Origin: Reclinomonas americana ATCC 50394
Taxonomy: Eukaryota; Jakobida; Jakobea; Jakobida
NCBI GenBank assembly: GCA_048213135.1
Contig: PS015036.1
Location: forward strand, 1 to 45,865
DNA length: 45,865 bases
Reading direction: 5' to 3'
Positions 1 through 11,728 of this stretch are shown one piece after another (position 1 is the first letter of the stretch; each line of letters opens with the position of its first letter). The position numbers were made by a program, and so were the translations under genes. The notes below the pieces were generated by a model. That model had not been told where the DNA came from. It saw only the letters and a list, made by a program, of their open reading frames with translations, and ran no database searches.

Positions 1-339
1 CACACAAGAAAGCAAACTTGTTGTTGATGTCCCGCCATCTCCCTGCAAACACACTCTCTGCCTCTTTCTCTCTCCTTCTCTCTCCAACCCACACGCAACT
101 GCTCTCCACCGGGACCACCCGGGGCACCACCCGCACCACTCGCGGGCGCCGCAGCCGCCGAGCCGGTCGCCATGCCATGCGCACCCTCTCCGTCCGGTCG
201 CACTTCGTCAGCCATTATGCTTGTCGTTCTCGAAAGTCAATCAAAACACTGCTTTTTGCTTGCTTGCTGCACGCGCGTCGCTCGCGAAACACTGATGTGA
301 AAACTTGAGCAGGCCGAGCAACGAATCGACGGATGGATT
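1..339. other. Left-edge non-coding stretch
   Basis: CT-rich sequence upstream of the glycosyltransferase gene. Open frames here have no recognisable domain and are probably 5' flank. I see no RNA gene or repeat that can be named. Confidence 0.4.
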
Positions 340-1874
340 GTGCAATTCCACTCAATGACCGGCGGCGGGCATCCGATGTCGCCACCGTCGATGGAAGGCC
401 GTCGACGCGGTCTCTGTTGCGGCACGCTCGCGCTCACACTATGCATCACGCTCATCCTGCTCGCGGCAATGCACGCCGCTCGCCACGCGTCGCCCCTGAC
501 AAGCCGACGCTCCTCCTCCACCGCCTCCTCCTCCTCCACATCCTCCTCATCGTCAGGTGACTCATCGCGAGTGGACTCGCCACGATCGCTGCCGTCGGCG
601 TCGTACAAGTCGGCACCTGCACGACTGTTGCGATTGTGGACACGTGGTCCGCGGCTGGGCGAGCCGGGCTCGGCCAACTGGTGGACTCCGGAGTTGTGCG
701 ATGAGCTGCCGGTGTGGCTCGACGCCACGCGGAAACGCATCGATGATGTGGTCGAGAATGCCAATGGCTTGCAGTTGCGTGGACAAGGCAAAGGGACATG
801 TCGACCGCCTGCCTTGTTGCTGACTCTTGCACGCACAGCGATGCACTGTCGTACTCGGCCAAGGCGTCGTTTGTGCAGCAACTGAAACCGGTGCTGGCCA
901 AGCATGCGATTCGATCGACGGTGACGGTGTTGGAGTTGCCGCAGGCGATCCTGTTTACGGTGGTGCAGGTGGCGACGCGCGACTACGCCGAGTGGGTGCA
1001 CAATTGGGTCTACTATACGCGACTCAACACGCCGTTCCAGTTGCCGTTGATTGTGTGCGTCGATGAGAGCGCGCGCAAGTTTCTGCTGCAGACCGGCCTC
1101 GACGATGAGCTGTTGTATGTCGATCAGAGTGGGTGGCGTGCGGAGGCGGTCGAGTCGCGTGCGGTGGAGCTCAAGTACTTGTACGCGCACCTGATGCTGG
1201 TGCACGGGTATCAGGCGCTGTACTCGGACTGCGACGTGGTCTTCCATCGTGACCCGCTGCTGGCGGTGATGAACCTGCCGTTCGACTTTCCGTCGTACGA
1301 CGAGCCCACCAAGCCGGCGCGCTGGCAACCGGCGCTGCCCGACTGGTACGCTCTCAGCGACGCCACCGATCCGAAGACGACGCACTGGCGTCTGCCGTTC
1401 TCGACGCGCGTGCGTGCGCCGTACCTCAACCTGCCCACCGCCTGCATCACCTACGCCCGCTGTCCCAACTGGCCGCACAACTACTGCCTCTCGACCGGAC
1501 TGTGGCTGGCGCAGCCGACCGCGCGGACACGCGCACTGCTGGCGCAAATGATTGACCTGATTCCGCGTTTCGCGCTGTGGGAGCAAAATCTGTTCAACTC
1601 GATCGTGGACCTGCACGTGCTGCAGGACGGACTGGTGCTGGTGACGCTGCCGCCAGACCGCGTACTGAATGTGCCCGTCGGCGTCGACGCCATGCGGCTG
1701 GTCGGTTTTGCGTGTCGCGAGAGCGAACGTGTGGCCTCGCATGTGGGCCACCGATCCGGCAAGCGGAAGAAGCAAGTATTCATCGACGGTGGTCTGTGGA
1801 AGGGAGCGTTGTTGATGCTTCCGCCGGCGCCTGGATCGGAGGTTGTTGGCGGTGGGGAGGATAAGAATAGGTAG
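340..1874 (+). CDS. Type II membrane nucleotide-sugar glycosyltransferase (DxD, DUF271/GT77-like)
   Basis: Predicted Golgi/ER glycosyltransferase of about 489 aa. Model: exons 340..773 and 839..1874, phase-consistent with a 65-nt intron. A hydrophobic signal-anchor lies near residues 28-47 (LCCGTLALTLCITLILLAAM), followed by a Ser-rich stem, as in type II Golgi enzymes. The catalytic region carries YSDCDVVFH, whose DxD (about residues 275-277) should bind the metal and nucleotide sugar; the preceding ELKYLYAHLMLVHGY matches the nucleotide-diphospho-sugar transferase family (PF03407). The donor and acceptor sugars cannot be told. A second ATG lies five codons downstream. A 23-nt intron (816..838) would also keep the frame, but 65 nt fits the local intron size better. 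The next gene is convergent. Confidence 0.8.
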
Positions 1875-2225
1875 AGGCGGTGGTGGGGGGGGAAGTGGAG
1901 AAGTGAATTGCCTCAAGATTGGTGTCTGTGTTGATGTTTTGGATACGGTTGAACTTGGTCATCAAGACAGTTGTTGCTTGTTTGTTGGTGAATGAATTGT
2001 TGTTGTTGTTGTGGGAGGGAAAATTGGGAGGCCGGTGCACCGTCATATTAAGATATCGGTGACAGTGATGAGGAACCGATTCTTCCGTGTGCGCAGCTGC
2101 GTCATCGTGCATGCGCAAGGAGAATGCACAAGCAAACACTAGACCACGAGGGAGATAAGGATACAACTTGACAGTAATTCATATGCGTCAGACGGTGCAT
2201 CTGTAAGAACATGAACCAGCATGTG
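1875..2225. other. Convergent intergenic spacer
   Basis: About 350 bp between two converging stop codons. T/G-rich, with short runs of tgt and ttg. No RNA gene or conserved element seen; it presumably holds both 3' ends. Confidence 0.4.
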
Positions 2226-5200
2226 CTAGTCATCCTCTGAGATTGTTGAAGTCGCAGTTGAGGAAGTTGTGGATGACTTGTAGCTAACGTCAACACCAAC
2301 TGCGCACACAGGGTTAGCAAGCAGATTGGACTGACACAGGCGATGTGGACACAGCCGCAAAGAAACGCAACGTTCCTCCGCAAACTGCGCATGACAAGCA
2401 CGAAGAGTGAAATCAACTGACAAGAAATGCAAGAAGACTGACACGCCGGGAGAACACAAACCATCGCAAGTTGGGGCATTGAGTCTGCCATCCAGTCCAG
2501 CGCAAAGCGCGTACGCATCGTCTTCCGCGTTCGCTCGAAGAGACACCGCAGCTCCGATGCTCGGACCCACCACTGCCGAGCCGTGTGTTTCCACTCTTCA
2601 GTGGAGAACTTAGGAGTGCGCGAGAAAAGTGAGGGCAAACGTTGGATACTGGGAAGCGCGCATTTGCAAACCATCCCAGTCAGCTCGAGAAACTTGCGTA
2701 GATGCTCCAAAACACTGTGCGCGCACTCGGTAATAATGCGATTGCGTGGCTCGTGGTCGTTACGGTTCCAGTGCGAGAGAATGTAGGCCAGTGGCGTGCG
2801 GCGGTAAAACTCCAGTCCATCCAGAATCTGCGTCAGGTTCGATAACACCTCCTTGCATGATTCCAGCGCAATTCGAGTTTCGTGCACTCGATTCTTGTTA
2901 TCCCCACGGTCATCCAGGTGTTCGTAGCGTCTCAGTGCAATGCGCAAGTCAATAGATTGCGACTCAATGGTGGTCTTGAAGTCTTGCAACCTGCGCGTGA
3001 AGGCGACTTCCAGCTCGTCCAATTCCGGTTTCGGCTGCTCGCAGTCGCGCAACTGTTCCAACAGCCGTTCCGTCTCTGTTAGTCTATAGACTCGTAGCGA
3101 GTACAGGAACTCTTGCACAGCGTCCGTGTCCGTCCTGCCCTCAGAGTTGGCAAACGCTGCATGCGCGCCAACGGTCGAGGGTATTTCCAGGCTGACACTC
3201 ACGTCAGCAATTGACAGCATGGTCTGAGCCGCCTGCTCACACACACGAAACAGAGTCAGGGAGGTACTGCGCAAGTGTAACGGGGGCACGCAATCAACCT
3301 GCACAAGATAAGTCGAGTCGCCGTACAAACCAACGAGTACCGCTTGTCCGCAGATAAGCTTCAGCGCGTTGATGTGATGCACTGTGCGCGAACGCACAAC
3401 AGGCGAGCCCTCCAGTTGAACAGACAGACGCTCCCACTCCGACTGGGCGCGCTCCAGAAACTGTATAACTGCGCGTGCTTGTCTGCTGTCTGCGCATGGG
3501 TGTCGCGTGTTGGCACGAGTTCGGAGAGACGAACAATGTGTGCTGGCAACCAACCATCCACTTTGCACGCTGCTGACGCCGCTAGGACACGATAATGCAA
3601 GACTCCACGCATCCGATCGATGGTGCGACCAACTTCTGCGCCACAACAATTAGTTCTCTCATTGACGAGTAAGATCAGATGCAAGCACAAACCATCCACC
3701 GTGGCTTCGTCTGGTATGATCGTGAGTGCCACTTCGGTTTCCATACCAGCCAATGCAGTTGCTGAATGTTCCTGCTTCCGACGGTCAAACCACGTTGGTG
3801 TGACACCGTCGTCACTTAAGTCGTCCTCTTCAGCATCAGAGTCGGCGCGATCGTGACGGAGATAGGAACTCTCGTCGTTAAGGGAGCTTGACAAGTCCGT
3901 CGCCGAGATTCGTGTCTATTGATCAGGCACAATGTTTTAGAACTACTAACGTCCAGATGTTTGTCGACTGACAACACAAACTTCACTTACCCCTGGCAGT
4001 CCGGCATCGGACGCTGGTAGAGGCGCTGCCTCGGATCCGGTGTCCGAAGTGCCAACGACGGTGCTCAAGGACTGTTGTCGAGACTCTCGACCGACAAGAA
4101 GTTGTCGTATATCGTCCACTGACAACTCAGTGGCCATTCTTGCGAAAATGGCCGACTGCGGAAGAAGAAGCTGTGCATCCACTGCAGTATCGGCCAGCAA
4201 ATGCGGGTTGAACTCTCCGTCGATCAGTCCTGTGCATGTGGTGGATACTCGTGATACCGGTGGTGCCAACCGTAATTTCGACATGATACGTACCTCTCAG
4301 TAGCTCATAAATGAGTGACCGACACTTTGTTAGTCTCTCCTCGAAGACAAGGGTAACGAATCGGTCCCTTGAACATTGAAGTCGCAGCTGTAGCAGCAAT
4401 GGAGAATGAGAGATGCATGGAAAGTCACATCCACGGGTTGCACACGAGCGTACCTGAGTATGCTGGCTCATTATCTCAACGACATTGCGATTGCCAGGCG
4501 CAAAGTCGGGGCCCTCGTGTGCAGTCAGCACAAACACTGCTGCGGTCCCGTAGTTCTCATGAGCGAGAGCCTCCGTCGCGGCAGCGCAACACTCGTCAAC
4601 TGTCAGCTCCCTCAGGTACGCCTGCATCCGCAACGCGACCAGTATCTGGAGGGCAGTCTCCATCGAAGCTCTGGCAGCCACCTGACGCAGCATGCTGATG
4701 CCGTTCACGTTTCTGTGCCCCAGCAAGCGCCGAGGATCACACTGTCGCAGATGCGGTCAGTTGCAACCACGAAAGTGCCAAGAGGATGAGGAACTTGCCT
4801 TCCTGAACAATGCATTGAACGCTCCACCGATTGTCCGGGCATCTTCGAGCGAAGCATTTGAGTTGCTGACCAGTGTAACCAGCAGATTGTTGCCGTCCTC
4901 ATCGAGCAACAACTCAATGTCTGCCGACGTGAGTTCGGGGGAACAGGCGAGCGCAGCATAGAATCCTTCCACCCAGCAATGTGCAAATACTTGCAGTGGA
5001 GCAACTTCCACGTCACTGAACGAGCGATCCACAAACAGGCTGCAGTGGCACCAACGTGAGTGAACATGAGCATCGACAAGCATACTAATCAGTGGTGTAC
5101 AGACACGAAACGACTGGTACCACGGTCCGTCCCTCGGATGGCAAAGCAGCATCTGTAGACCTTCAACGTCAGCGCTCACGGCCAGACTGAACAGAATGTC

Positions 5201-7847
5201 CAGGGCAGGTCGATTGGTCGATGCTTCCAGGCTTTGCAGATCGCATTGCATGCCTGCACCCAATTTCGTAAATTGTAGGAAAGGATACAGTTGACATTCA
5301 AGTATTTTCGTACCAGCCACAGCACTCTCGGTGAAAGAGATGGTCGTTCGAGACGCAGATTCTGGTGGCAGCTTGAAGTATCGTCTCTGAAACGATGGTG
5401 GATGATTACTCGAGCCTGCATACATGCAAGGCAGTTGAGTATTTGTGTTGCAGAAAGAAACGACATCGTGCCAGTCATCTCGTACCAGACGGCTCGCCAA
5501 CACGCGCTCGTCCGCGTGGTGACCTCGGTGGTAGTGGATCGTCTGCTTTCTCGCCACGCGCCTTGATCTTGGGTGGCTTCCCTCGTATAACTTGCATGGG
5601 CTTGTTGTACACAAGGCAGCCATCTCGCTCCGCAACAACGACAAACATCAATGCGCCGTTCCTCTGGTCACTCACAAACTCGAGATCGACCTCGACGGCA
5701 ATCGTCATGTCATCATAGTTCACGAGCACTTGCCCACCAAGTACTCTGCACAAACGAGATATCTGCATGCACAAGCATTATTGAGAGCCGAGTCTTCGCA
5801 GGTGCTGGATAACAGCGCGCAACGGAACGCACCTCGCGATGCACCATCGCTGAACTGTGCGCAAATAGTACACCGATAGCATGAATGGAAGTCATATCAA
5901 CAGTGGCACCGACACACTGGAGGCGGACACTCAGTGGCAGCATAGTTCCGTCTGGATTCCTTGCCAAGTACACCTCCTCTGGAATTGGGATGAACTCTGT
6001 GCGTCAGTCACAATTTTAGCAAAGCAGAACTTCTGCGAGAGGCGGCAAGGCACTGGGAGGGCTAGAGACCTATTTGACAACCAGGCTTGGGACGTCGAAG
6101 TCGATTGCGTTCATTGCCAACATGTACCGGCACGTGGTCCGTGGATTCAATTGCCCACCACTGCGAAGAATCGTATCCCGGAGCGTCTTGATGGCCCATC
6201 CACGTGATGTGGCTGGCACAATACGGTGAAGCTCCCTCGGCAGCCCTATTCCGCAGCACTACAGGCACCGCGCACTCCAGCTTGTACGTCCGCGCACCTT
6301 CCCCAGGTGGCTCGTCGCCGAAATACACGTCGAGCACAAATCGAAGTAGACACAGTGGATCGCAACCCCTGCAATTCCTCACAGCCTAACGCATGCACAC
6401 ACGGTCGAATTCAGTTGCTGACAAAGGCGGAACAACAAATGGTGTCGCATACCTCCAACTGCTCAACAGCGATGTCCACTGTCGTACGGGACCTGCCGAC
6501 AAAAGCCGAGACTGCGAAACATCGCAGGCGAGACTCTGCTCTCGCCGACATGGCTTCGTCGATGCACCTGGTCGCAGGCTCGAGACGAACGTCAGCTGCG
6601 TGAATCTTGACCTGAAGGTCCCCGCGATCCGCAGGCTCATCTCGGAGCTCGAACTGCAGGCTTGTTGGCAGCACAGGGCCTGTCATGCCCTGAAAGTCCA
6701 TGGCCAGCAAGAAATCGCGACTCAAGAGCTGGTGATACTGATGCGCATGCATGTAGCTGTCAGCTTTCACCGCCGAGTGCGCTCTCTCTTCCAGGTCCCG
6801 TTGGCATAGGCGAAACACGATTTCACCCTCAGTGCAAATATGGGGGAGGACATTCTCCAAGTTCCACTTCGCACCAGCGAGAAGCCGATTGCACTCGACA
6901 ACGTCATCGGTACCGCGAGTGGAATCACTGCGGATCTGTGAAACAGAGATGTGCACGTCACGTCTGTGCAAGAATGACACACGAGTGCGGTCATTTGCAC
7001 GCACCATACTGACTTTGTATCCACCACCAGGGCCTCGGTGGCCGAGCAGGATTTCGGGAGGGCCAACTCTGCCGACTCGCAGGTACTCCTCCGCTGATGC
7101 TACTATTGATTGGCCGCCACTTCCAGCGTCGACACAGCCGATTCCACTGCTCATTCCGCCGTCAACGTAACCACCACTGCCACTGCCGCTGCCACCGCTG
7201 CCACCTCTACCGTCATAGTCACCACCGAGAAGTCCGCTGCGATCCACCACGATCTCTGGAGTTAGCTGTTCGAGTGCCGGAGCTCCATCGGGACCGCGAA
7301 GACCGGCAGCGAGCCCCCGTGCACAGAAAACGCCACTGCGGGCATTAACATGGTCGGCAGCATCAGCGGCAGCTGAGGATTTCTGCATCCCTGGCCTCAA
7401 CAGCACAGGCGGGGGCGCGGCAGCCGTCGGTGGCTGCTGAGTTTGATGCCTGACGGCAGAATACTCAGGATCCACTCTACGAGCTGCTTCAACCAGGGCC
7501 GTGAGGCCAGGAGCGAGGGGCGAAGGCGGTCGCGGCGGAGGTGGTGGTGGCTACACGCAGTATTTGAGAGAAAGTTAAAGCAGAGCCAATGATTCCAGAT
7601 GCTCACCATCACAGCCACTGGCACTGGCACATGCTTCGGTTCCATCTCCATCTCCACGTCGTCGTCGGCGACCAGGTGCGCGGCTTCATCGCCTCCACCA
7701 GCGCCGATGCCTGCACCAGCTCCCTGTGTACCATGTGAGAACATCAAACGCAAGCAAGCGAAGCTTTCAACAATATCCAACCTTTTGCGCAAACTGAAGC
7801 GAATACGCAGCACGGACTGCCGGTGGCTCGTCCTGAGGCGCACCCAT
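2226..7847 (-). CDS. Large 14-exon protein of unknown function (1590 aa)
   Basis: Exons, in transcript order: 7782..7847, 7607..7723, 6453..7550, 6070..6385, 5833..5996, 5486..5762, 5314..5415, 4799..5253, 4454..4741, 4294..4387, 3991..4229, 3517..3915, 2462..3460, 2226..2384. They sum to 4773 nt, an exact multiple of three, and phases agree at every junction. The start MGAPQDEPP is the first ATG of the first exon. N-terminus: Gly-, Pro- and Ser-rich. Residues about 200-690 look globular and beta-rich; the stretch beginning ISRLCRVLGGQVLVNYDDM (about residue 588) faintly recalls an IPT/Ig-like fold. Around 730-960 are helical, ankyrin-like segments (SADIELLLDEDGNNLLVTLV). Then an acidic Ser-rich linker and a long charged helical region. 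I cannot assign a family. One intron has a GC donor. Confidence 0.7.
4742..4798 (-). other. GC-AG intron
   Basis: Read on the minus strand, the intron begins GCAAGT after AAG and ends CTGCGACAG. The exons on both sides join in phase 0. GCAAGT is the usual form of the rare GC donor class. Confidence 0.7.
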
Positions 7848-8181
7848 GTGAGAATCGAGCAATGTACGTAAACAGGTGATTGCTAATGAACCAAGTGCTC
7901 TTGCGGTGAGTGTTGTGTGTGAGAGTGTATGTGAATGTGAGAGTGTGAGAGAGGGTGTGTGTGAATGCGCAAGTGTGATTGGTGAGTGTTGTGGTGTTCA
8001 CAAGCCTTCACTCACCATGTCGGCGTCCTCCAAGTCACTCATGGCTCTCGGCTCGATTGGTCGTCTCCCTTGACTTGCGACGTCGAGTCTTATTGTGCCG
8101 CTGCGGCAAGCGCCGTGTTTCTCCGCGTTTCCGACACCCGACGCCTGTTGACAGGACTGCTGTCGGACAGACACTCACACC
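7848..8181. promoter_or_regulatory. Shared upstream region of two divergent genes
   Basis: About 330 bp between the start codons of the large unknown gene (-) and the CYLD-like gene (+). It contains a degenerate gtgtgtgaga/gtgtgaatg repeat (about 7915-7990). No TATA-like box is evident. It must hold both promoters unless undetected 5' exons lie inside. Confidence 0.4.
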
Positions 8182-9498
8182 ATGGCCGCCGCCGACGACC
8201 GGCGCTCTGTGCACCGCCTACGTGTGCACAGAGACTGCGACGCACAATACCCTGGTCACTTGAGCGTGAGAGCCGATGACCTGCTGTACTTCTCATGTGA
8301 AGTAGTTGCGTTTTTCCTCGCACACGCCAGACACACACACACACACACACAGAGAGATGTGAGAGAGAGAGAGAGAGAGAGAGAGATGAGAGGGAGAGAG
8401 AGAGACGTGAGAGAGCGGAGGGAGAGGAAAGACATCTGATTGTGTGATGATGCATTGAGATGACATGATTGTTCTCTCTTCCCCCCCCCCCCTCCTCTCT
8501 CTCTTTTTTCTCCACTCACACTCACACAGCCACAAGCACACCCCAACTACGTCTACGTGATGCGGCACAAGCGCACACTGGGTCAGCCACTGCGCGGATT
8601 CGTGCCACAAGCAGTGGTCACTGGTGAAACATGCGGTCCTCCACCACCACCACCACCACCAGTTCGACGCATTGTGGATGACAGTCAGCGACGGCGTGAG
8701 GAGGGAGGAGGCGGCAGCTCGTCTTCTTCACCGCCGTACTCATCGTGGCCGCCTCCTCCGGCGTTTCCGTGTCAACACTGCTATGCGTCGTTTTCCGGCA
8801 GTGAGGATCTGCAGTTCCACGTGTTGACGGAGCACGCTGAGCTGGCTGTTGAGGTTGGTGAGGGGGAAAGGGAGGGGGGAGGCAGAAAGAGATTGAGAGA
8901 GCTAGAAGTAAGGGAAAGGGTGAAGAAGAAGAAGGAGAGAGAGAGAAGAGAGAAAGGAAGGAGACAGAGAGACGAGAGAGAAGAAGACAGAAGAGAGAAA
9001 GGGAAGAAAGACGAACGGGAGGGATCGAGAAAGCGAGAGAGAAAACTGAAGGGAGGAGACAGAGGGAATGAGAGAGAAGAAAAGAAGAAGACAGAAGAGG
9101 GAAAGGGAAGAAAGCGAGAGAGAGAACTGAAGGGAGGAGACAGAGGGAATGAGAGAGAAGAAAAAGAAGAAGACAGAAGAGGGAAGGGGAAGAAAGACGA
9201 ACGGGAGGGATCGAGAAAGCGAGAGAGAGAACTGAAGGGAGGAGACGGAGGGAATGAGAGAGAAGAAAAAGAAGAAGACAGAAGAAGACAGAAGAGGGAA
9301 AGGGAAGAAGGCTGACGGGAGAGAAGGAAGACAGCAGAAGACACACACACACACACACACAGTCGTGTTCATCTGCGACGCCACTGCTGCTCTTTCTCGC
9401 TATCGCATTGCAGATCGCACTGCAAAAGAACGTGGTGGACGAGGCAGGAGCGTGCAAGCTTGATCACTCGCGGGAAAACACTCTCTTCTCTATCCGAG

Positions 9499-9543
<45 letters not shown>

Positions 9544-11185
9544 GGCATCACGTGCACTCTTCACAGTCGTCACACTCTTCAAATTCCTCACGCTTCTCCC
9601 CCCACAGATGATGGACATGCAGCTACGCGAGTCGCTGGGCAGTGCGCGGCCGCCGGAGCTGTGTTCACTGGACGAGTTGATGCGTGGTGCGAAGCCGCGG
9701 TCGTGGAGCTGGTCGAGGTATGCACTCCGCCCGAAGAACCCTCCTTTCCTCCCCGTCATCATGGTGGATGCTATACGCAGGTTCCCGGAAAGCGACCGAG
9801 AGCTGCGACAGTGTGTGGTCGGCAAGTACCGCGGCATTGCCGGCAACAACAACTCGTGCTACATGGACTGCGCCGTGTTCTGTCTCTTTGCCTTCACCGA
9901 CGCTTTCGACGGGTGCCTGCGTCAAGTGGCCACCGACGAGAGCTACGTGTACCCGGCAGAGTGGCACGAGAATGCCGTCCGTTCGCTGGAGTTGTGCGTC
10001 CGTCGACTGCGCCACGACTGCTTCGTGCCCGAGACCGAGGTGCGGTGCCGCTTCTGTGGTGGTCTCTTCGCTCCTGTCCCTCACGATGTCGCCCTCTCAG
10101 ATGCTGGCGTTGCACGACGCAATCTCACCGTTCCTGGCCGGCGACGGGTTCCATGGTGACGTGCGCGAGAAGCGCGACGTGACAGAGGTGTTTGACGCCA
10201 TGTGGCGAGCCTCGCGGGTATGTGATTTCCCGCCGTGCCTCTGTCTATCCGTCTGCTTGTCTCCTTCTGCCTCTCATTTCCCGATCTATCTCTTTGACTG
10301 TCTCTCTACGGTTCACTCTCTCTCTCTCTCTCTCTCTCTGACGTTCAGTCTTCTCTTCTCCTTCCACATCCGTCTCCCTTCTCTTTCTCCCTTCACCAAC
10401 CATTGTTCCGTGGCAGGCCCCACTACCCCTTGTGCTGCGCACCGTCACCGGCACCGGATCTGCCGCACCGCTCATGCACTGCAGCTACTTACAGCTGACG
10501 GAGGGCGCCCCGGGAGGTGCACGTGAGACGAGTGTGCAGCACTTGCTGCAAAGCTTCCTCGACCAGAACCGAATGCAGTTTGATCGTGCCCCCGACACGC
10601 TCATTCTCGTGCTGCCGCGTGCTGGTGTGTGTGCTTGTTGTTCACGAAGCATTCGACTGAACCACTCCGTGTGCTCACCTGGCACGTGCAGGAGAGTACC
10701 GCGCACTCGACGCATGCGTCGCCAACCCCATTCTCCAACTGCAGCCACAGCATATCGGCCAGTCACCACCGCCAGCTTCCAGTCGGTTCGGTCGCAGTGA
10801 GGTGGAGGCGAGCGGCGCCGAGTACAAGTTGCACGCCATCGTGGCCATTGAGCGCGCACACTACGTCTGCTACGCCGAATGCGACGGCATTGGATGGGTG
10901 CAATACAACAGGTGCGGTTGCAGTGTTCTCTCCCCCACCTTGCCCTCCACCTCCCACTCCTCTCACAAAAGAGAATACACTATGCGCAGCATGGCTCACC
11001 AGTTCCAGGGCAATGGCGAGTGCGTGCCCGAAGTGAGCGAGTGCCACGATCTGGCGCGTCACTTGAAAACATTTTCCGAGAATCCGCGAATCATCAGCAT
11101 CCGTCTCGACTCGTTGCAGGAGCACACAAGACGAGCCATTCGTGACCCATACGTGTGGGTGTACATACGAGAGCAGCGACAGTAA
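8182..11185 (+). CDS. CYLD-like ubiquitin-specific protease with SH3-like domain and C2H2 zinc finger
   Basis: Predicted cysteine deubiquitinase, 531 aa. Exons: 8182..8301, 8530..8857, 9414..9451, 9608..9717, 9781..10039, 10101..10217, 10417..10624, 10692..10911, 10990..11185 (1596 nt, in frame). The tiny 9414 exon and the 8857 donor are the least certain. Residues about 12-72 read as an SH3 fold (CDAQYPGHLSVRADDLLYFS, later LRGFVPQAVVT). A C2H2 finger lies at 121-142 (CQHC...HVLTEH). The Cys box KYRGIAGNNNSCYMDC (Cys225) and following FCLFAF, plus the His box RAHYVCY (His450), match CYLD closely. Where CYLD has Asp in FDSM, this protein has Asn (YNSM), which peptidase C19 enzymes tolerate. 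CYLD's zinc-binding insertion and CAP-Gly domains are absent. Known CYLD cleaves Lys63 and Met1 ubiquitin chains; the same specificity here is an inference. Confidence 0.85.
8331..8405. repeat. CA/GA microsatellite in intron 1 of the CYLD-like gene
   Basis: An (AC)n tract runs directly into (GA)n with a few interruptions. It lies in the 228-nt first intron. Confidence 0.85.
8858..9413 (+). repeat. Purine-rich intron with a tandem minisatellite
   Basis: Intron 2 of the CYLD-like gene is almost pure A/G on the sense strand to about 9340, then a (CA)n tract. The phrase actgaagggaggagac recurs at 9045, 9126 and 9231, inside units of about 81 and 105 bp that also share gggaatgagagagaag. One sense frame stays open to a stop at 9315 and would encode a Lys/Glu/Arg-rich repeat. 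Confidence 0.8.
9499..9541. repeat. (GA)n microsatellite
   Basis: About 21 GA units in intron 3 of the CYLD-like gene. Confidence 0.9.
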
Positions 11186-11728
11186 AGGCAATGTAAAAGC
11201 GCCGAGTGGTGGTGGACAGATGCTGCGTGGAGATCCTGCGGGCGGACTATGCGATGTTCGCCTTCCGCTGTGCTGGTGGCAACCAGAACCAAGCAAACAA
11301 CCTCTCACCCGCAGCAGCTGCGCCGCAGCCTCAGGGTAATTAGAACCATCGCAGCACCCAGCTTCAACGAGTTCAGAGTCTACGCAGGCCGCTGACACTT
11401 TATACATTTTTCGCACCGCAGGGTCAGAGGAGACATGTTGAGGGAGGGGCAGACGAAGATTGGAGGGCAGAAGATCGGTCCTCGTGTCACAAAAACGCGA
11501 AATAAGCCAAATCTGATTTCCCGTGACTGACTATTTGCGCCACGAAATCCTCTCGAGGCCCACACGCGTTTGATTGGCTTTGTCTCCTTAAAGGGAAGAT
11601 GACTGTTGGAGAAGAGTGATCATGTGTTTGTATATTGTTGGTGTGCCAAGGTCATTGTCGGCAAGGGACTTGTGGGCGTTCATCGCACTATTGGAATGTG
11701 GTGAATGAAGTGTTTTGTTTGTTTTTCA
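11186..11728. other. Convergent intergenic spacer
   Basis: About 540 bp between the stop codons of the CYLD-like gene (+) and the WD40/EF-hand gene (-). I see no coding exon, RNA gene or repeat. Confidence 0.45.

Noticed and set aside
816-838. 23-nt intron in the glycosyltransferase
   Set aside because: It keeps the frame, but a 65-nt alternative sharing the same acceptor matches the usual intron length here.
237-1916. 559-aa open frame on the minus strand across the glycosyltransferase
   Set aside because: Arg/Gln/His-rich antisense shadow of a gene with clear TM and DxD motifs on the plus strand.
8557-9315. 252-aa continuous frame with a charged repeat as a stand-alone gene
   Set aside because: Its first part belongs to the SH3/zinc-finger exon and the remainder is intronic repeat; downstream protease exons need splicing. 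Kept only as a possible retained-intron isoform.
10040-10100. VRCRFCGGLF in frame after the Cys box, resembling the RICGGL zinc motif of CYLD
   Set aside because: It lies in a 61-nt GT-AG intron, is in the wrong order relative to the CYLD fold, and no partner CxxC pairs follow.
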